Numbered from the stretch's first letter, positions 36,323 through 48,655 are shown. The stretch is 64,000 bases of DNA from Atrina japonica (GCA_030159075.1 BROG01000550.1:335501-399500); one strand, 5' to 3'. The notes: generated by a model not told the origin, from the letters alone. A program made the numbers and translations.

Positions 36323-37575
36323 ACAGCATTAAGCCAGTCATAAAGCCAGAGACTTGTCTAGTGAAAACAACACAGCATAAAGCCAGAGACTCGTCGAATG
36401 AAAACAACACAGCATAAAGCCAGAGACTTGTCTAGTGAAAACAACACAGCATAAAGCCAGAGACTTGTTTAGTGAAAACAACACAGCATAAAGCCAGAGA
36501 CTCATTTAATGAAAACAACACAGCATAAAGCCAGAGACTTGTCTAGTGAAAACAACAAAGCATAAAGCCAGAGACTCATCTGGAGAAAACAATACAGCAT
36601 AAAGCCAGAGACTCATCTAATGAAAATGACACAGCATAAAGCCAGAGACTTGTCTAGTGAAAACAACAAAGCATAAAGCCAGAGACTCATCTGGAGAAAA
36701 CAATACAGCATAAAGCCAGAGACTCATCTAATGAAAACAACACAGCATAAAGCCAGAGACTTGTCTAATGAAAACAACACAAAGCATAAAGCTTGTCTAG
36801 AGACAACAAAGCATCATCATCTGGAGAAAACAATACAGCATAAAGCCAGAGACTCATCTAATGAAAATGACACAGCATAAAGCCAGAGACTCATTTAGTG
36901 AAAACAACACATCATAAAGCCAGAGACTTGTCTAGTGAAAACAACACATCATAAAGCCAGAGACTCATCTAATGAAAACAATACAGCATAAAGCCAGAGA
37001 CTCATCTAATGAAAATGACACAGCATAAAGCCAGAGACTCATTTAGTGAAAACAACACATCATAAAGCCAGAGACTTGTCTAATGAAAACAACACAGCAT
37101 AAAGCCAGAGATTCGTCTAATGAAAAATGACACAGCATCAAGCCAGAGACTTGTCCAGTGAAAACAACAAAGCTAAAGCCAGAGACTTGTCTAATGAAAA
37201 CAACACGTCATAAAGCCAGAGACTCGTCTAATGAAAACAACACATTATAAAGCCAGAGACTCGTTGAATGAAAATGACACAGCATAAAGCCAGAGACTCG
37301 TTTAGTGAAAACAACATGTCACAAAGCCAGAGACTCCTCTAGTGAAAACAACACAGCATAAAGCCAAAGATCTATTTAGTAAATGACACAGCATGAAGGC
37401 AGAGACTCATATAATAAAATGACATGGCATAAAGCTAAAGACTCATTTAGTAAAAACAACACAGCATAAAGCCAGAGATCCATTTAGTAAAAAAAAAGAA
37501 TACAGCATGAAGCCAGAGACTCATCTAGTGAAAATGCCAAGGCATAAATTAAGCCAGAAACTGATTCAGTAAAAA
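36323..37575. repeat. 37-bp minisatellite, about 33 units, with higher-order repeats
   Basis: The unit is cataaagccagagacttgtc plus 'tagtgaaaacaacacag'. Variant units recur in blocks: a three-unit block repeats with an exact 111-bp offset (36560 to 36671), and a four-unit block repeats with a 148-bp offset (36863 to 37011). Near 36780-36830 a unit is broken, and the last units (37370-37575) are more diverged. There is no unique spacer sequence, so this is not a CRISPR array. Confidence 0.96.
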
Positions 37576-37902
37576 TGACACTGGACTCAAATATTGCTTT
37601 CTAAGTACAGTGTTATCCTCATCTTTCCATTTGTAACTATCAGACAATATTAGATCACTGAAATAAAGTTTATATCTAGAATCATATTCATTGAAATATG
37701 ATGCTTTGTGTGATTTGTAAAACACATGACACTCGAGGTTAATGGTGTCTGTTTGTAAGAATCTCAAATCGATCATAATCTTTGTATACTCCTCACCTTT
37801 GTTGTAGCACCTTGAAGATGCAGGTACACATGTACTTAACTTAATAGCTTATTACAGAGAGCAGCATCCTTTTGTGAACTTTTTATATACCTACAGTAGA
37901 TA

Positions 37903-38077
37903 CAGTCAAACCCAAATATATTGAAATTGAAGCGAGATCAATTTTTCGTTGAAACAATTAAAGGTTTCAAAATAATTGGGGTATAATGGTTACAATTACA
38001 GTTGGCCAGTAATCCAAATAATTTCAAATAAAGCAGGATTTCAATGTAACAAGGTTCAGTATAAGTGGATTCAACTG
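37903..38077. mobile_element. TA-flanked MITE of the CAGT group, 175 bp
   Basis: It begins cagtcaaacccaaatatatt and ends agtggattcaactg, with TA on both sides (37901-37902, 38078-38079). It shares the length and flank pattern of the elements at 9301 and 19819, but its interior differs, so it is a separate subfamily. The 66-codon frame that overlaps it is not a gene. Confidence 0.65.
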
Positions 38078-38261
38078 TATAAACCTACCTTCTCTGTGAT
38101 AATTTCAAATCATTTAATTCATAGAATTTTATTGTTACATGATGAGAAAAAAAATATAATGCATTCTGTAGTGTGAAGTAGATATATATAGATATAAAAA
38201 TGCATTAGGTCACTTAAGTTATACAACATGCATGCATCATATGTAGAACATTTAACATCTT

Positions 38262-38570
38262 TACCGTATTTAATCCATTAAGCGCCCAGGGCACTACAAA
38301 AATCAGGAAAAAATGGATGGGCACTTAATGGGACCAATTAATAGTCAAATTAACATAAAACAGTTAATTTTTTATAAGTCACATTGGTAAAGTTGTTGTA
38401 GTTATTACCGAGGACCCCTATTGACATTCTTCTGTTGCTGGGGGTACAGATAAACTTTTATTTACGGCTTTCCATATTTCCTTGTCAACCAGCTAGAAAA
38501 GATTCATTACGTAACAAAAGAGGAGGGGTGGCTTATAAGGACAAGGGTGCTTAATGGGTCGAATGCTGTA
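38262..38570. mobile_element. MITE with 'taccgtatt' terminal repeats, about 309 bp
   Basis: The left end taccgtatttaatccattaa and the right end ttaatgggtcgaatgctgta are inverted repeats of about 25 bp. 'gatgggcacttaatgggacc' and 'agtcaaattaacat' are shared with the shorter copy at 9605. This is the longest copy here and holds about 100 bp of interior that the shorter one lacks. No ORF. Confidence 0.8.
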
Positions 38571-38574
38571 TTTT

Positions 38575-41110
38575 TATTTCATGTCTAAACCTGTTGCTCT
38601 AATTCTCTTCCGGTTTTTATTTAGTATTTATAGGGTACAGATAACAAATATCATAAACTAGATGTGCCACTTCTCTGAGTAGGTGTTGCAAGAACTCTGG
38701 GGACCATTATGTATTTTTCAGGCTCAAGTTTCTGAAGTGTCCTTTTTACCTTGACTTAGATGCAGATTTCAACATCACTTTATCAGAGTTTTGTTTCTCT
38801 TTGTGTATTTGTCAATGTCTGTCGGTATTTTCTTTTGGTCTATTCCACTTTATTCTGATGAACTTTCTACAACCAAATTTAATGACTTGATCAGAATCAA
38901 TTTGGAGGATGCTTTATTTGGTGTACACATCTGGTAACTGATGACAGTTCGTAGCCCTCTGGTGTGATATCAACTGCTGATTTTATTGTCATTTTAGTAG
39001 ACTCCAGACACCTCATAGGTCCACGGGTTTGAGATCTTGAACTTTTGACCTTCTCCTTTTAATATTGTTTCAATTTTTACAGATTATTTGTCCCTGGGCA
39101 TTTTGTTAGTAAACATAGTTGAAGTCTTACATACTGTTGAATGTTCTAGAAACATAAACAAAATGTTGCTTTACACAATTATATGCATTCACTGTTTTTC
39201 TCTTTTTCATCACCACATAATCAGGGTTAATCACAACTTAATTTATTCAGTAACTTTGAAAATTGCAGTAGAATTTGACAGAAGAGTTTGGATAAATCTT
39301 ATCTTACGAGATGCATTGGAATCTGAAGGAACATCTTCTTGTTCCTGGGTGCATCTGACCTTTTGTTGATATCTGCCGAGTTTAATTGCTAAGTCGTCAG
39401 TCTTAGTATCAAGCACTGCTGGCTGCACTCATATGCCTTGAGCAGACTCCTGGAAATCAACAGCAATATTTAGGTTTACATCTTATCACATCTTCTGTAC
39501 ATATAAATCAAACGAATTATATGCATTGATTTTACAGTTTCTCAAGATCACATACTCATCGCTTTAATATTATATCGGAAATTGCTTTATAATTCTGAGG
39601 TATTATTGAATGGGAATGTTAAAGAGAAACTACGTAAATTGCTCCTCTGTTTCTCTATCTCTGTTTCTTACTTATTTGAAGTAGTGTTTGTCCACTGTTA
39701 CACAGTAGCAAATCAACTCCTACTAATAGATATAATTAACAGTTCAATACTGAGTTGGTTAATCTCTGATTGAAGTTTGGAGTTTGTCTTTTGGTATTGA
39801 CAGTTATGTTCCACCATACTTTCATTACTCTATCTTCTTTGCAATTTTGCCTCTGCTATGCAAATTTTACTACTCACTTGAATCATGCTTTATTGATAAA
39901 CTTTACACAGAAATAGTAGAAACCTGTGGTGCACTAGGCTGCAATTTGACATCGATCTGGAAGCAAGCAGTGGATGATTTATTAATTTACCTGGCAATAT
40001 AATAACTTAAGTAATAGGAACAATAAATGCGTATGACCTTTCTTGTTTGAATACACAGATGGGGAGACATTGTGTCTGGGTTTAAATGGATATATTGTTG
40101 TTTGATTTTAAACCAGATAATTTTTCATACTAGCCTTAAAGCTAGTTATCAGTGACCAATCACCCCGAACCAATGATTTAAACATGATCTAATGTTAGGC
40201 ACTGCTACTTTGACACCGGTTAACTCTGCACCTTAGACAACATGTCTGATAATGGTCTCGGCTGCTATACAACATGAATTCAAGTCGACTGAATTGATCT
40301 TTGTAAGGGTCAGACCTTACAGTGGCATTCATTTATCAGAAAAGGTACACTACAGACTAATCCCTTGCATCTAGACAGATTTACATAATAACTGTACAAG
40401 CCAGTGCAAGCAATTGTTGCAAATATGTTTGTAGAAGAAATATCAATGTTGTCAAAGAGTTTGTTAAACATTTCAAGTACCCTTTCATTATAGATCACTT
40501 ATTCATTGACATAAAAACTAAAGTTCTTAGATTATGTTGACTAGGTAAACGTCAAAATCAACTCTCTTTGAATGAAAGGTTTTAAATCAACATCTTAAGA
40601 GTACTTTGTAATGTAAAGGTATTATTTGGTTTCCAATGTCAATGGGAGACATTCCCGTAATGACTGCAATGTACAACTCTTGTATTTAATAGCAGAGAGC
40701 CACAAGGTGAACGAAGCTTACATATTTTATATTGTGGACAGCTCAAGCGGGCACTTTGCCATGAAAGTTAAATAGATACAAGTGAAGAGGCTCTTATCTT
40801 GACAAGTGTGCTTATATACATATTCTACTCATTAGTATAGCTTCTGAAAGTTAAATTATGATTAATATCAATAGCTGAGCCATTTGTTAGCAAAACATTC
40901 AATTCTTGGTCTTATACATCAGTCATTAATAATCATGTTTATCACTTTGTATTTTACATATAATTACGTTAATCTTGTTTCAAAAGTTTTATTACAGCAT
41001 GTTCATACGTCAAAATAAAGTTGAGTTAAACATTGTCCAAAGGCTACATGACCCATAGTAGAAGGACAACTTTGCAACTGATTTAATGTTTTAATGTTTC
41101 CTGTTTAAAA
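38575..41110. other. Mostly unique, gene-free sequence
   Basis: The region is less repetitive than its neighbours. Several 60-90-codon frames lie at 39088-40002 on both strands, but none has a splice partner or a recognisable domain. Blocks near 40150-40260 and 40690-40800 are of higher complexity and contain CpGs. They could be regulatory, but nothing in the sequence proves it. Confidence 0.4.
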
Positions 41111-41116
41111 AAAAAC

Positions 41117-41210
41117 AACTTATCTCATCAACCCCTGGAAAAGAATGGAATCTTCTGTAAATCAATGTCTTAGACCAATCCAAATGTGTCTTTAGGGGTG
41201 AATAAGTTAT
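41117..41210. mobile_element. Miniature inverted-repeat element, about 94 bp (copy B, reverse orientation)
   Basis: The left end aacttatctcatcaacccct and the right end aggggtgaataagtta are inverted repeats. The internal 'cttctgtaaatcaatg' and 'ccaaatgtgtctttagggg' match the reverse complement of the element at 2603-2693. Confidence 0.75.
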
Positions 41211-41299
41211 ACGATGTATGGCAATGATAGCAGTGCCACACATTTTGACCTGTGCTATGGACTGGCACCAATGCAGTGAGGGCTTTTTTTTCTTGTCAC

Positions 41300-41650
41300 C
41301 TCAGTTTTACATTTCATCCAAAAGCCCCGTGGCTCACTTTTTATTATTTCAGGCCTTTTTCTATCAATTTTGGGAAAATGCCATTGGTCACACAGTTGGG
41401 AAATTTATGGAGTATTTGTGTCAAATTTGGGAGAATAGTTAGCATACATGTAAATCCACATGCAATGGAATATCTTTTTTCAAAGCATTTCCCTCAGCAA
41501 TAATATTATATTTTCATTATGGTCACAGTCTGCACCCCAGATTGGGAATTTTTTCACCAAATTGGGAAAAACACATGTAATTTGCATTGGGAAAGGGACT
41601 GAATTTCTGAAATTTTGCCCCTTGGAAACTATCGAAAAAGGCTTGGCCGT
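41300..41650. repeat. Dispersed repeat fragment with repeated 'ttgggaa' motif
   Basis: 'tgggaaaatgccatt', 'cagttgggaaatttatgg', 'gattgggaattttttcacca' and 'aaattgggaaaaacac' recur within the stretch, and part of it matches the minus strand at 6655-6760. Overlapping plus-strand frames (41218-41687) are in three different registers and look like decayed element rather than gene. Confidence 0.4.
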
Positions 41651-42010
41651 GCAAAAGAATCAAACCCAGGATGATAACTGTGTTTGAGTCTGCTGATCTT
41701 CCAATAGACCTACGCTAGCAGTCCTTGCTATTGATTTACTTACTAACAATCATTAGCACAAATGATTATGCTATAAAATTTTAGAAGACCAATTCACCAC
41801 ACCTTTGGGAAATAGCTGAAACTTACAAAATAAGAAATAGATAAAGAAAAATAATAAACAATCTTTTAAAATTGTTGTTTTATTTTTACCCTGGGACAAT
41901 TTAACATGAATTAGATGCATGGTCATGATAAGTATAGCACCCTCTACAACTTCTATGACCTTCGGACCAGGGTACATCAAGCAAGCAGACTGAGTACATA
42001 CATGTTTGTA

Positions 42011-42188
42011 CAGTGAAATCTGTCTTAAGAGACCACTGTCATGAATGACCACTTGTTTTTTGAGTACACATTTTAAAAACCACTTAATTTTAAATTCCTT
42101 TGAATAAAACCTCTTTTGAGAGACAAATTATCTTGAGAGATCACATTTTCGTGGCAGATGGGACAATCTCTTAAGACAGGTTCCACTG
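42011..42188. mobile_element. CAGTG-type MITE, 178 bp, TA-flanked (copy 2)
   Basis: It begins cagtgaaatctgtcttaaga and ends ttaagacaggttccactg, with TA on each side (42009-42010, 42189-42190). It has exactly the length of the copy at 9301 and shares its interior in inverted orientation (cctcttttgagag, tttcgtggcagatggg). Confidence 0.88.
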
Positions 42189-42209
42189 TACTTATATTCA
42201 TAATGAACT

Positions 42210-42298
42210 TTAACCCTTTGAACCCTTAGTATCTACATGGTATGATCTTTCCTATTGTTTAGACCAGTCTATTATGTCCTGTAGGGTTTAAAGAGTTG
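42210..42298. mobile_element. Short inverted-repeat element, about 89 bp
   Basis: The left end tttaaccctttgaaccct pairs with the right end agggtttaaagagttg. It is similar in size and end sequence to the elements at 2603 and 41117 but with a different interior. It lies about 20 bp from the MITE that ends at 42188. Confidence 0.55.
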
Positions 42299-43265
42299 CA
42301 TGTTTTGTGGTTAGGGATATGGAGATAATTCAGCGAAAATGCATTAAATAGCTGTGTTTACTCAAGAACATGGAACAAGGAAATCATGAGATGTTTGTTT
42401 TCAGAAGAGAACAACAGTAGTTATTTTGGTTAACTTAAGACAATATGTTATATTCAACTGTAGATAAACTATTTACTTTTTTCTATATACAAATAAAAGA
42501 AAACACAATGAAGGCAGAAGGGAAATCCAATCCAATTGATAGCATTGTTATATTTAGGGATCATGTTCACTTTTATAACTTGAACATGCTTTTCCTTTTT
42601 CTCAGCAAGAATTTCTTTTAAATGTTTGACTCATTATTTTAGCACAAAAGCAGCTGGCTCTAGTGACCATAGTTCTTTGTATCATATCAATAGTTTCACA
42701 GTGATTGCATGACTTGACAATAATTGAAATTGTTGATATGAAGACAAACAAACGAAATTCTTGAGTAAAATTAATTCTCTCTCCTTGACGCCAGTCCTCT
42801 ATTTAGTCCCAACACAAGAAAGATAAGTACTGGCCTTTTGCAGTGAACTTGGCCCCGAAGCTAACTGCAAGTTATTTGATCTGGTAAAAATTGAAAATGA
42901 GATAATCTGCAAACTGTTTTCAGACTGTCAAGGAACAACACATTTCATTGAAATACAGGTATTGTTAAACAGTTGGCATATAAGTATTTCATGTACCTGT
43001 AAACCATTAACTGATGTTGCCAGTGAACCTTGTTATTCTCTGGAAAACAGAGACCAATATGTCTTTTTATATCTGCTATTAAATACACCCCCAGAGAAAA
43101 GAAAAATGTTTTGATAAATTTTACATTTAGAGTGAACAAAAGACTGCCACTGCACATGAAAACCATTATAGTAAAAGCTGTTTAAACTTGAATCAGTTAG
43201 ATTTGAAACTTACGATAAGTTGAATCAGGTATTTCTATTGTGAGGTAGTGCACACTTTGTAATAG

Positions 43266-43737
43266 TAGTAAAACCTGCCTCAAAAGACAACTGTCATAAA
43301 AAAACCACAAGTCTTCAGAAACCACATTCAAAAAACCTCTTGGTTAAATAATCCTTTAAGTAAAACCTGTTTTGAGAGCCAACGTTTCCGTGGCAGATGG
43401 AATGATCTCTCAAGATGGATTTCACTGTATAGTGAAACCTGTTTTGAGAGCCAACGTTTCCGTGGCAGATGGAATGATCTCTCAAGATGGATTTCACTGT
43501 ATAGTGAAACCTGTTTTGAGAGCCAACATTTCCGTGGCAGATGGAATGATCTCTCAAGATGGATTTTACTGTATAGTAAAACCTCATCTTGAAAAACCTT
43601 TTGTCTTTTGAGACCACATTTTGATATCCACTCTGTTGAATATCTCTGTTAATAAACCTCTTTTGAGAGACCAGTTATTCTGTAAGACCACATTTCAGTG
43701 GCAGATGGGGTGGTCTCTCCCAAGACAGGTTCCACTG
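43266..43737. mobile_element. Composite CAGTG-type MITE with 72-bp internal amplification
   Basis: The left end agtaaaacctgcctcaaaag and the right end ccaagacaggttccactg (TA follows) bracket about 470 bp. Inside, 'gttttgagagccaacgtttc' plus 'cgtggcagatggaatgatct' and 'ctcaagatggatttcactgt' repeats three times at 72-bp spacing (43369, 43441, 43513). The copies differ by one or two bases. Because 72 is a multiple of three, both strands stay open (43315-43617 minus, 43372-43611 plus); neither is a gene. Confidence 0.88.
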
Positions 43738-44179
43738 TATTATTGTTAGTCTTATACATGCTATATTTCTGTAATATAAGGTCAGTCTTCATCTCTTCTC
43801 ATGAGTCACACTTTGTGATCAGTACCTTATCAGTGAAATTAATTTAGAATTGATTTTTTTTTTACCATAAACATTTCTCTGATACCAGTTAATTCATCTT
43901 AAATTACCAAAGCTTTGATGAGCATGTGCTGTAAGTAATTCTTATTTCAGTCACTCAATTAAATTACCATGATTTATTAAAGTTTAAGTTTTGGTATGAT
44001 ATTCAGAATTTAAATCTTGATAAGATATAAAAAAAATTGAAGGCTAGATCATGAATAAACCTTTAAATTGATAACTTTGAAGAACATCTAGTGCACTTGA
44101 ATCCATTTAAATGCTACACAGCAATACTTAACTCTGTAATATATTGGTAATACCATCCTTGACAAAGCAAGTATCTCAT

Positions 44180-44285
44180 ATACTGTCTGTCTGTCTGTCT
44201 GTCCATACAGTAATATATTAGTCATTTCCAACTTAACTGTTTAACCTTTCTGTCTGTCTGTCAGTCTGTCTCCCCATACGTATAC
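44180..44285. repeat. (GTCT)n-rich segment
   Basis: Tetranucleotide GTCT runs lie at about 44183-44204 and 44250-44272, with related runs at 44690-44712 and 44765. They flank the foldback element at 44283-44430. Confidence 0.8.
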
Positions 44286-44430
44286 AAAACTACACATATG
44301 TTTCTATCAGACTGCACGTGATCATCCTAGCGGATGGATTCAATCAGAGGGTAGCTGAAGTTGAATCCATCCACTACAACTATCAAGTACAGTCTGATAA
44401 TACAGATAGAAACATTTGTGTGGTTTTGTA
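44283..44430. mobile_element. Foldback MITE, 148 bp
   Basis: The left end tacaaaactacacatatgtt, continuing tctatcagactg, pairs with the right end that contains cagtctgata and ends gtgtggttttgta. An inner dyad, ggatggattcaa with ttgaatccatcc, extends the hairpin. The plus-strand frame 44318-44542 overlaps it and is not a gene. Confidence 0.82.
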
Positions 44431-44902
44431 TTTATTACATGTCCCATATTTATCTTTATGTGTACACAAATTAAAAATTCATTTGACTTTTAATGACACC
44501 ATGAAGTATTTTGGATGGCATGAATGCCATTTAGAAAAGTAGCTCCAACGTAATTTCGATCTCCAACTATGTGCAATACAACGTTACATATTGCACAGGC
44601 ATATTGAACTTTGTATTGTAACTGTATGATTACACATGTCTGTAGTAAAGCAATATCTAGGTCATTACAAACTTACATGTTTAACCTTTTTGTCCGTCTG
44701 TCTATCTGTCTGTCCAAACAGCAGTATATTCATTCTTTCCTTATTTAGTTGGTTTATCTATTTGTTTGTCTGTCACTATAGTCACTGTACATGATTTTGT
44801 CCTGATGATAACCCCCTTGTTTGACAGTCTGTTTTGCTGTGTGATAGAAGATAATCATACTTGTATATAGCTTACATATATCTTATAAAGCTGGTTATTA
44901 TA

Positions 44903-44995
44903 TGTGAGAAAGTTTGTCAGTTTACTTGGAAAAGGTTGGTTGTCTTTTCCTGAGTACTTTGTAACTTGGTTTTCTTACCACAATTAAAGATGAGC
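44903..44995 (+). repeat. tRNA-derived SINE (family 1), 3' fragment
   Basis: 'gtgagaaagtttgtcagttt' plus 'acttgga', 'cttttcctgagtactttgta' and 'aattaaagatgag' match the SINE body without a tRNA head. A truncated or decayed copy. Confidence 0.6.
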
Positions 44996-44999
44996 TTCC

Positions 45000-46300
45000 A
45001 TTACATGCTGAAAGAATACATGTAAGCAACATATAAATGATGCTTCCACTATAGTATAGTGCAAGTAAACAACACATGCTTTTCTCCCTCAACAGTTTGA
45101 AATTTATACAAGCATTAGTCTGATAGGTCTCTATCCAAAGTAATGAAATTGAACCCTTTAATTCATCAACCCTTGTGGCCACATTTAGACTCTCCCAAGT
45201 CAGTTAATAGAATGCTCAACTGTCCTATATTGTAGGTGAGCAAATAACACTTAAAACAATTGTAAAAGTTTTATTTCAAATCATACACTCCTGAATTATG
45301 ACAGAGGACTTGACCATTCTTTGAAATGGTGGAGACCAAATTAGACTTTAGGGGTTGCTGTCACTCAGTGGTGCATGTTTGTTGTCATTTTTACTGCTTT
45401 GGGAAGAAAATTCTTTTTCAGACCACAAAAAACAAGGGAGCAATTGTTCAGGTTACAACAAATACAAATCACGCAACCTCCTTTTCGTTCCTGATATTTC
45501 ATTTTTTTTATTTGAAAATACAACATAATTCCTTTTATCTGTAACCTGTAAATGGGTTACGAGGATTTCTGTTATTTTGTAGTCTGCTTTTCATTGATGT
45601 TTCATGTATAATGGATTCTTTGTATATGGTAATGGAGAGATATCTGGAATATGGTTTTTATTTAATCTTTATTTTGTAGTATATTATAGTGTTAAGCCAG
45701 TATTTTGACTTTGATATTGTACTTGTATTTGGATTAGCATGACATTCTGTATATATGTGTTTGTGTTGTTTGGACAGATGCAAACATGAGGAGACAATTT
45801 GGGACTGTTTTCAATTAAGAAATTTATCATGATTACCTATTCCCATGAGAAAATTAAATTTGAAAATTGACATCATGAGCTATGCTAATCTGTTGGTAGT
45901 GGATCGGTGCTCAAGTATTTTACAAGCCAGTGGAATTTGTAATGTCTAAGTCTACACAAGGTATTCAGAAAACAACCATTCAGCTGAAGTAATCATTGCA
46001 CCGATCTTGATTCCTATCTCGCCTTGACTCAGCTCATGGCTTTACTGCAATTGAAAATATTTACTACTGTCGCCAGTTATGACAGATCTTACAACCTCTT
46101 TCTTTCTTTATCTAAATATTTTTTACAAAATTAATTATGTACTATGTATAGATTATAAGAAATTAGGTTATTTTAATATTTTGGACAAACATAATTTCAT
46201 CAATTTTAAGGCCATTCACCAAATTATTAGATAATATCTGACTTAATTATTTGCTATTGAAAATTTAATTCAATATTTAATCATATTTATTGGGGTTAAG
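45000..46300. other. Gene-free stretch, partly high-complexity
   Basis: No gene is supported. A fragment resembling the short MITE end (ttcatcaacccttgtgg) lies near 45163. The block 45890-46090 is more complex than its surroundings (gtggatcggtgctcaag, tgcaccgatcttgattcc, cctatctcgccttgactc). It has a small dyad, atcggtgc with gcaccgat, and could be regulatory. Confidence 0.4.
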
Positions 46301-46307
46301 AATAATA

Positions 46308-46453
<146 letters not shown>

Positions 46454-46499
46454 TACACACACACATACAGAGCAAGCAGATAAGTCATTCTAAATTTCA

Positions 46500-47260
46500 T
46501 TTTAATTCAAAATTTAACTTGGTGATAAATTTTATTTCATTTCTTGGTATGTGCATATTTGCGGCACAGGTGTACATAAACACCTGGATGCATGTGTCAA
46601 TTCTTTTTTATTTTTATATAACAGCATTAACTAGACTTAGTAATTAGTTTAGATTCCATATACGAAGATTGAAAAAATAACTATAAGTCCATGATTAAGC
46701 TCTGCAGTTGTTCTTTCTGCTACTCAGCAGTTTGGCTATTTACTGCAGTCACTTGCATATATATGATGAATTATGTTCAACAGGGGGCAAGCTTGCACAA
46801 TACAAAATGATAATTGTTCAGAATTTATCGAATGAAGCAGATGCTTTATGTCTCAGTGGCCATTGACATTATCGGCAGCTTTTGTAATTAACATTTAAGT
46901 TATTGCATCTATATTTTCATCATCTTTCACTTTGTTTACGCTTTATGTGATCAGCGCTTGAAATTACTTGCTTTTTGTTGCTTTATCGGGTTTGATATTG
47001 ACTGAGAAAAAAGGGAAAAGGTTACAGTGTTGGTTGAGAAGGATAGGTTTTTAAACTGAATTGATTAAATGTATTGTTAGATATCTGTTTATGGATCATT
47101 AGAACAAAGGATGTACCATGATTTTTTATTTAACTGGTGTTTATCATTCGTTCTTTTTATTCTGCCTATACCGCCAACCTGTATATAAAAATAGAAGATA
47201 TATTGCTTAATTTTGAAATGTCACTTGAGTCAGTATGATATTTTTGTCCTATAGAATATG
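46500..47260. other. Gene-free, low-repeat sequence
   Basis: No coding signal. 46690-46990 lacks obvious repeats and holds homeodomain-like TAATTA cores and CpG-containing patches (attatcggcagcttttgtaa), which is compatible with, but not evidence for, a regulatory block. Confidence 0.35.
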
Positions 47261-47268
47261 TAATTCAT

Positions 47269-47388
47269 TCACTGAAATCTGCTTATTGAAGTAATTCTTC
47301 CCATTAAATCCATGTTTGAGAGACCACTTGTCATGTAGGATCAAATTTCAGTGGTAGGTGGGGTGGTCTTTCAAGACAGATCCCACTG
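47269..47388. mobile_element. CAGTG-type MITE, internally shortened
   Basis: The right half is clear (gtttgagagaccacttgtca, tttcagtggtaggtggggtg, ending ttcaagacagatcccactg plus TA). The left end is degenerate (cactgaaatctgcttattg). About 120 bp instead of 178. Confidence 0.65.
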
Positions 47389-48490
47389 TAGTAACTATCA
47401 TGCTATAATTTTTCTAGTTATAAAGTATTTTTGAAGTTAATAAAAATTTACATAAACGTTCAGGCACTGTCACCTTTTTCACCTACATGTAATGTTTATT
47501 TGCCTGCACATACTGACAGAAATTAAAATTCATTTCCACAAAAAAATTATTGATGCGTATTTTTACATGGTATGCCATAACTATTTTTTATTATTTTTGT
47601 TATCAATTTCTTTTTGAATTGCAAACAAAATTTGGATTCTTGCTTTATTTTGTTAATTATATGCTGTTCTGTTAATCAAGACATCAAACTCTCATTCATA
47701 ATCAAATGCATTTTACATTTCCAGTAAATTAAGCCACATCACAAAATCTCTATTGATCAGGACATCAAATTCCATTTTATCTTTAGAAATAGCTCAGTTT
47801 ATGAACTACATGAAAATTTGTCAATTATAAGCTCGGAGAGAAAAAACTTTTTTTAGTTAACTGTCTCTTTTGAAGTTACAAGGTGACATTACACAGATTG
47901 CATGTTATGAGGTTGTAGTTCCATTAACTCTCCATTATCATATGAAAACACTACAGAACAATTACAAAATATATGTAAAACAGCTTAAACTACAAACCTA
48001 GGTTAGATTGAATACCAAAGATTTAGACAGGTGCCCTTTTTGTAATGTTTTTACAATTAAACCTTAATTTACTAAGGTCCATCGAGGGATAGGTCTACTA
48101 AGATTAAGTAGCACATTCAGATTCTGTAAGGAACCACCATATGTTTCCAAAAATAGGCTTGTACTGGTAAAATATTTTGCCTTGCTCTGATTACTGTAGA
48201 ATCATAAAATTTTGTGGAATTAAAATTTCGTTTTTGGAAAAATAAATTTCATTGAAGTAAAAAATATGTTTGTAAAAGAACTTGTTGATATCACAAGATA
48301 CAATTTATCTGAAATTTTGTCATGGTTCAAATTTCATTGATAATTAAAAACAACAGTAAACAAAATTGAAACTACAATGAAAATTTCTGACTACAGTATA
48401 TATTATTGCTGAAAACTAGCCTGTCACATTTTCATTTAATTCAAACTTGATGTGTTTGTAAACATGTACCAATTTGGTAAAACTAAAGTA

Positions 48491-48655
48491 CGCTGGAACC
48501 TGTCTTGGGAGACCGTCCTATCTGCTATTGAAATGTGGTCTCTCAAGAAAGGTGGTCTTTTAAAAGAGGTTTATTTAACTGAGTGCTATTTAAGATATTG
48601 TCTCAAAAGACAGGTGCACTTTTATGACAGTGGTCTCACAGGACAGGTTCTACTG
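48491..48655. mobile_element. CAGTG-type MITE, 165 bp (copy 3)
   Basis: It begins cgctggaacctgtcttggga after TA and ends caggacaggttctactg. The interior (ctattgaaatgtggtctctc, ttttaaaagaggttt) matches the copy at 9301. The plus-strand frame 48452-48706 is the MITE read through and is not a gene. Confidence 0.82.

Noticed and set aside
36323..37575. Regular 37-bp direct repeats considered as a CRISPR array
   Set aside because: The repeats are back to back with no unique spacers, and the context is eukaryotic.
39088..40002. Cluster of 60-90-codon frames on both strands
   Set aside because: Frames change without splice sites and no family is recognisable. The density is slightly high but within chance for this composition.
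41218..41687. Three overlapping plus-strand frames
   Set aside because: They are in different registers over a dispersed repeat with a 'ttgggaa' motif and share no recognisable protein.
43315..43617. Open frames on both strands with a 24-residue repeat
   Set aside because: Caused by the 72-bp amplification within a MITE; simultaneous openness on both strands is typical of repeat artefacts.
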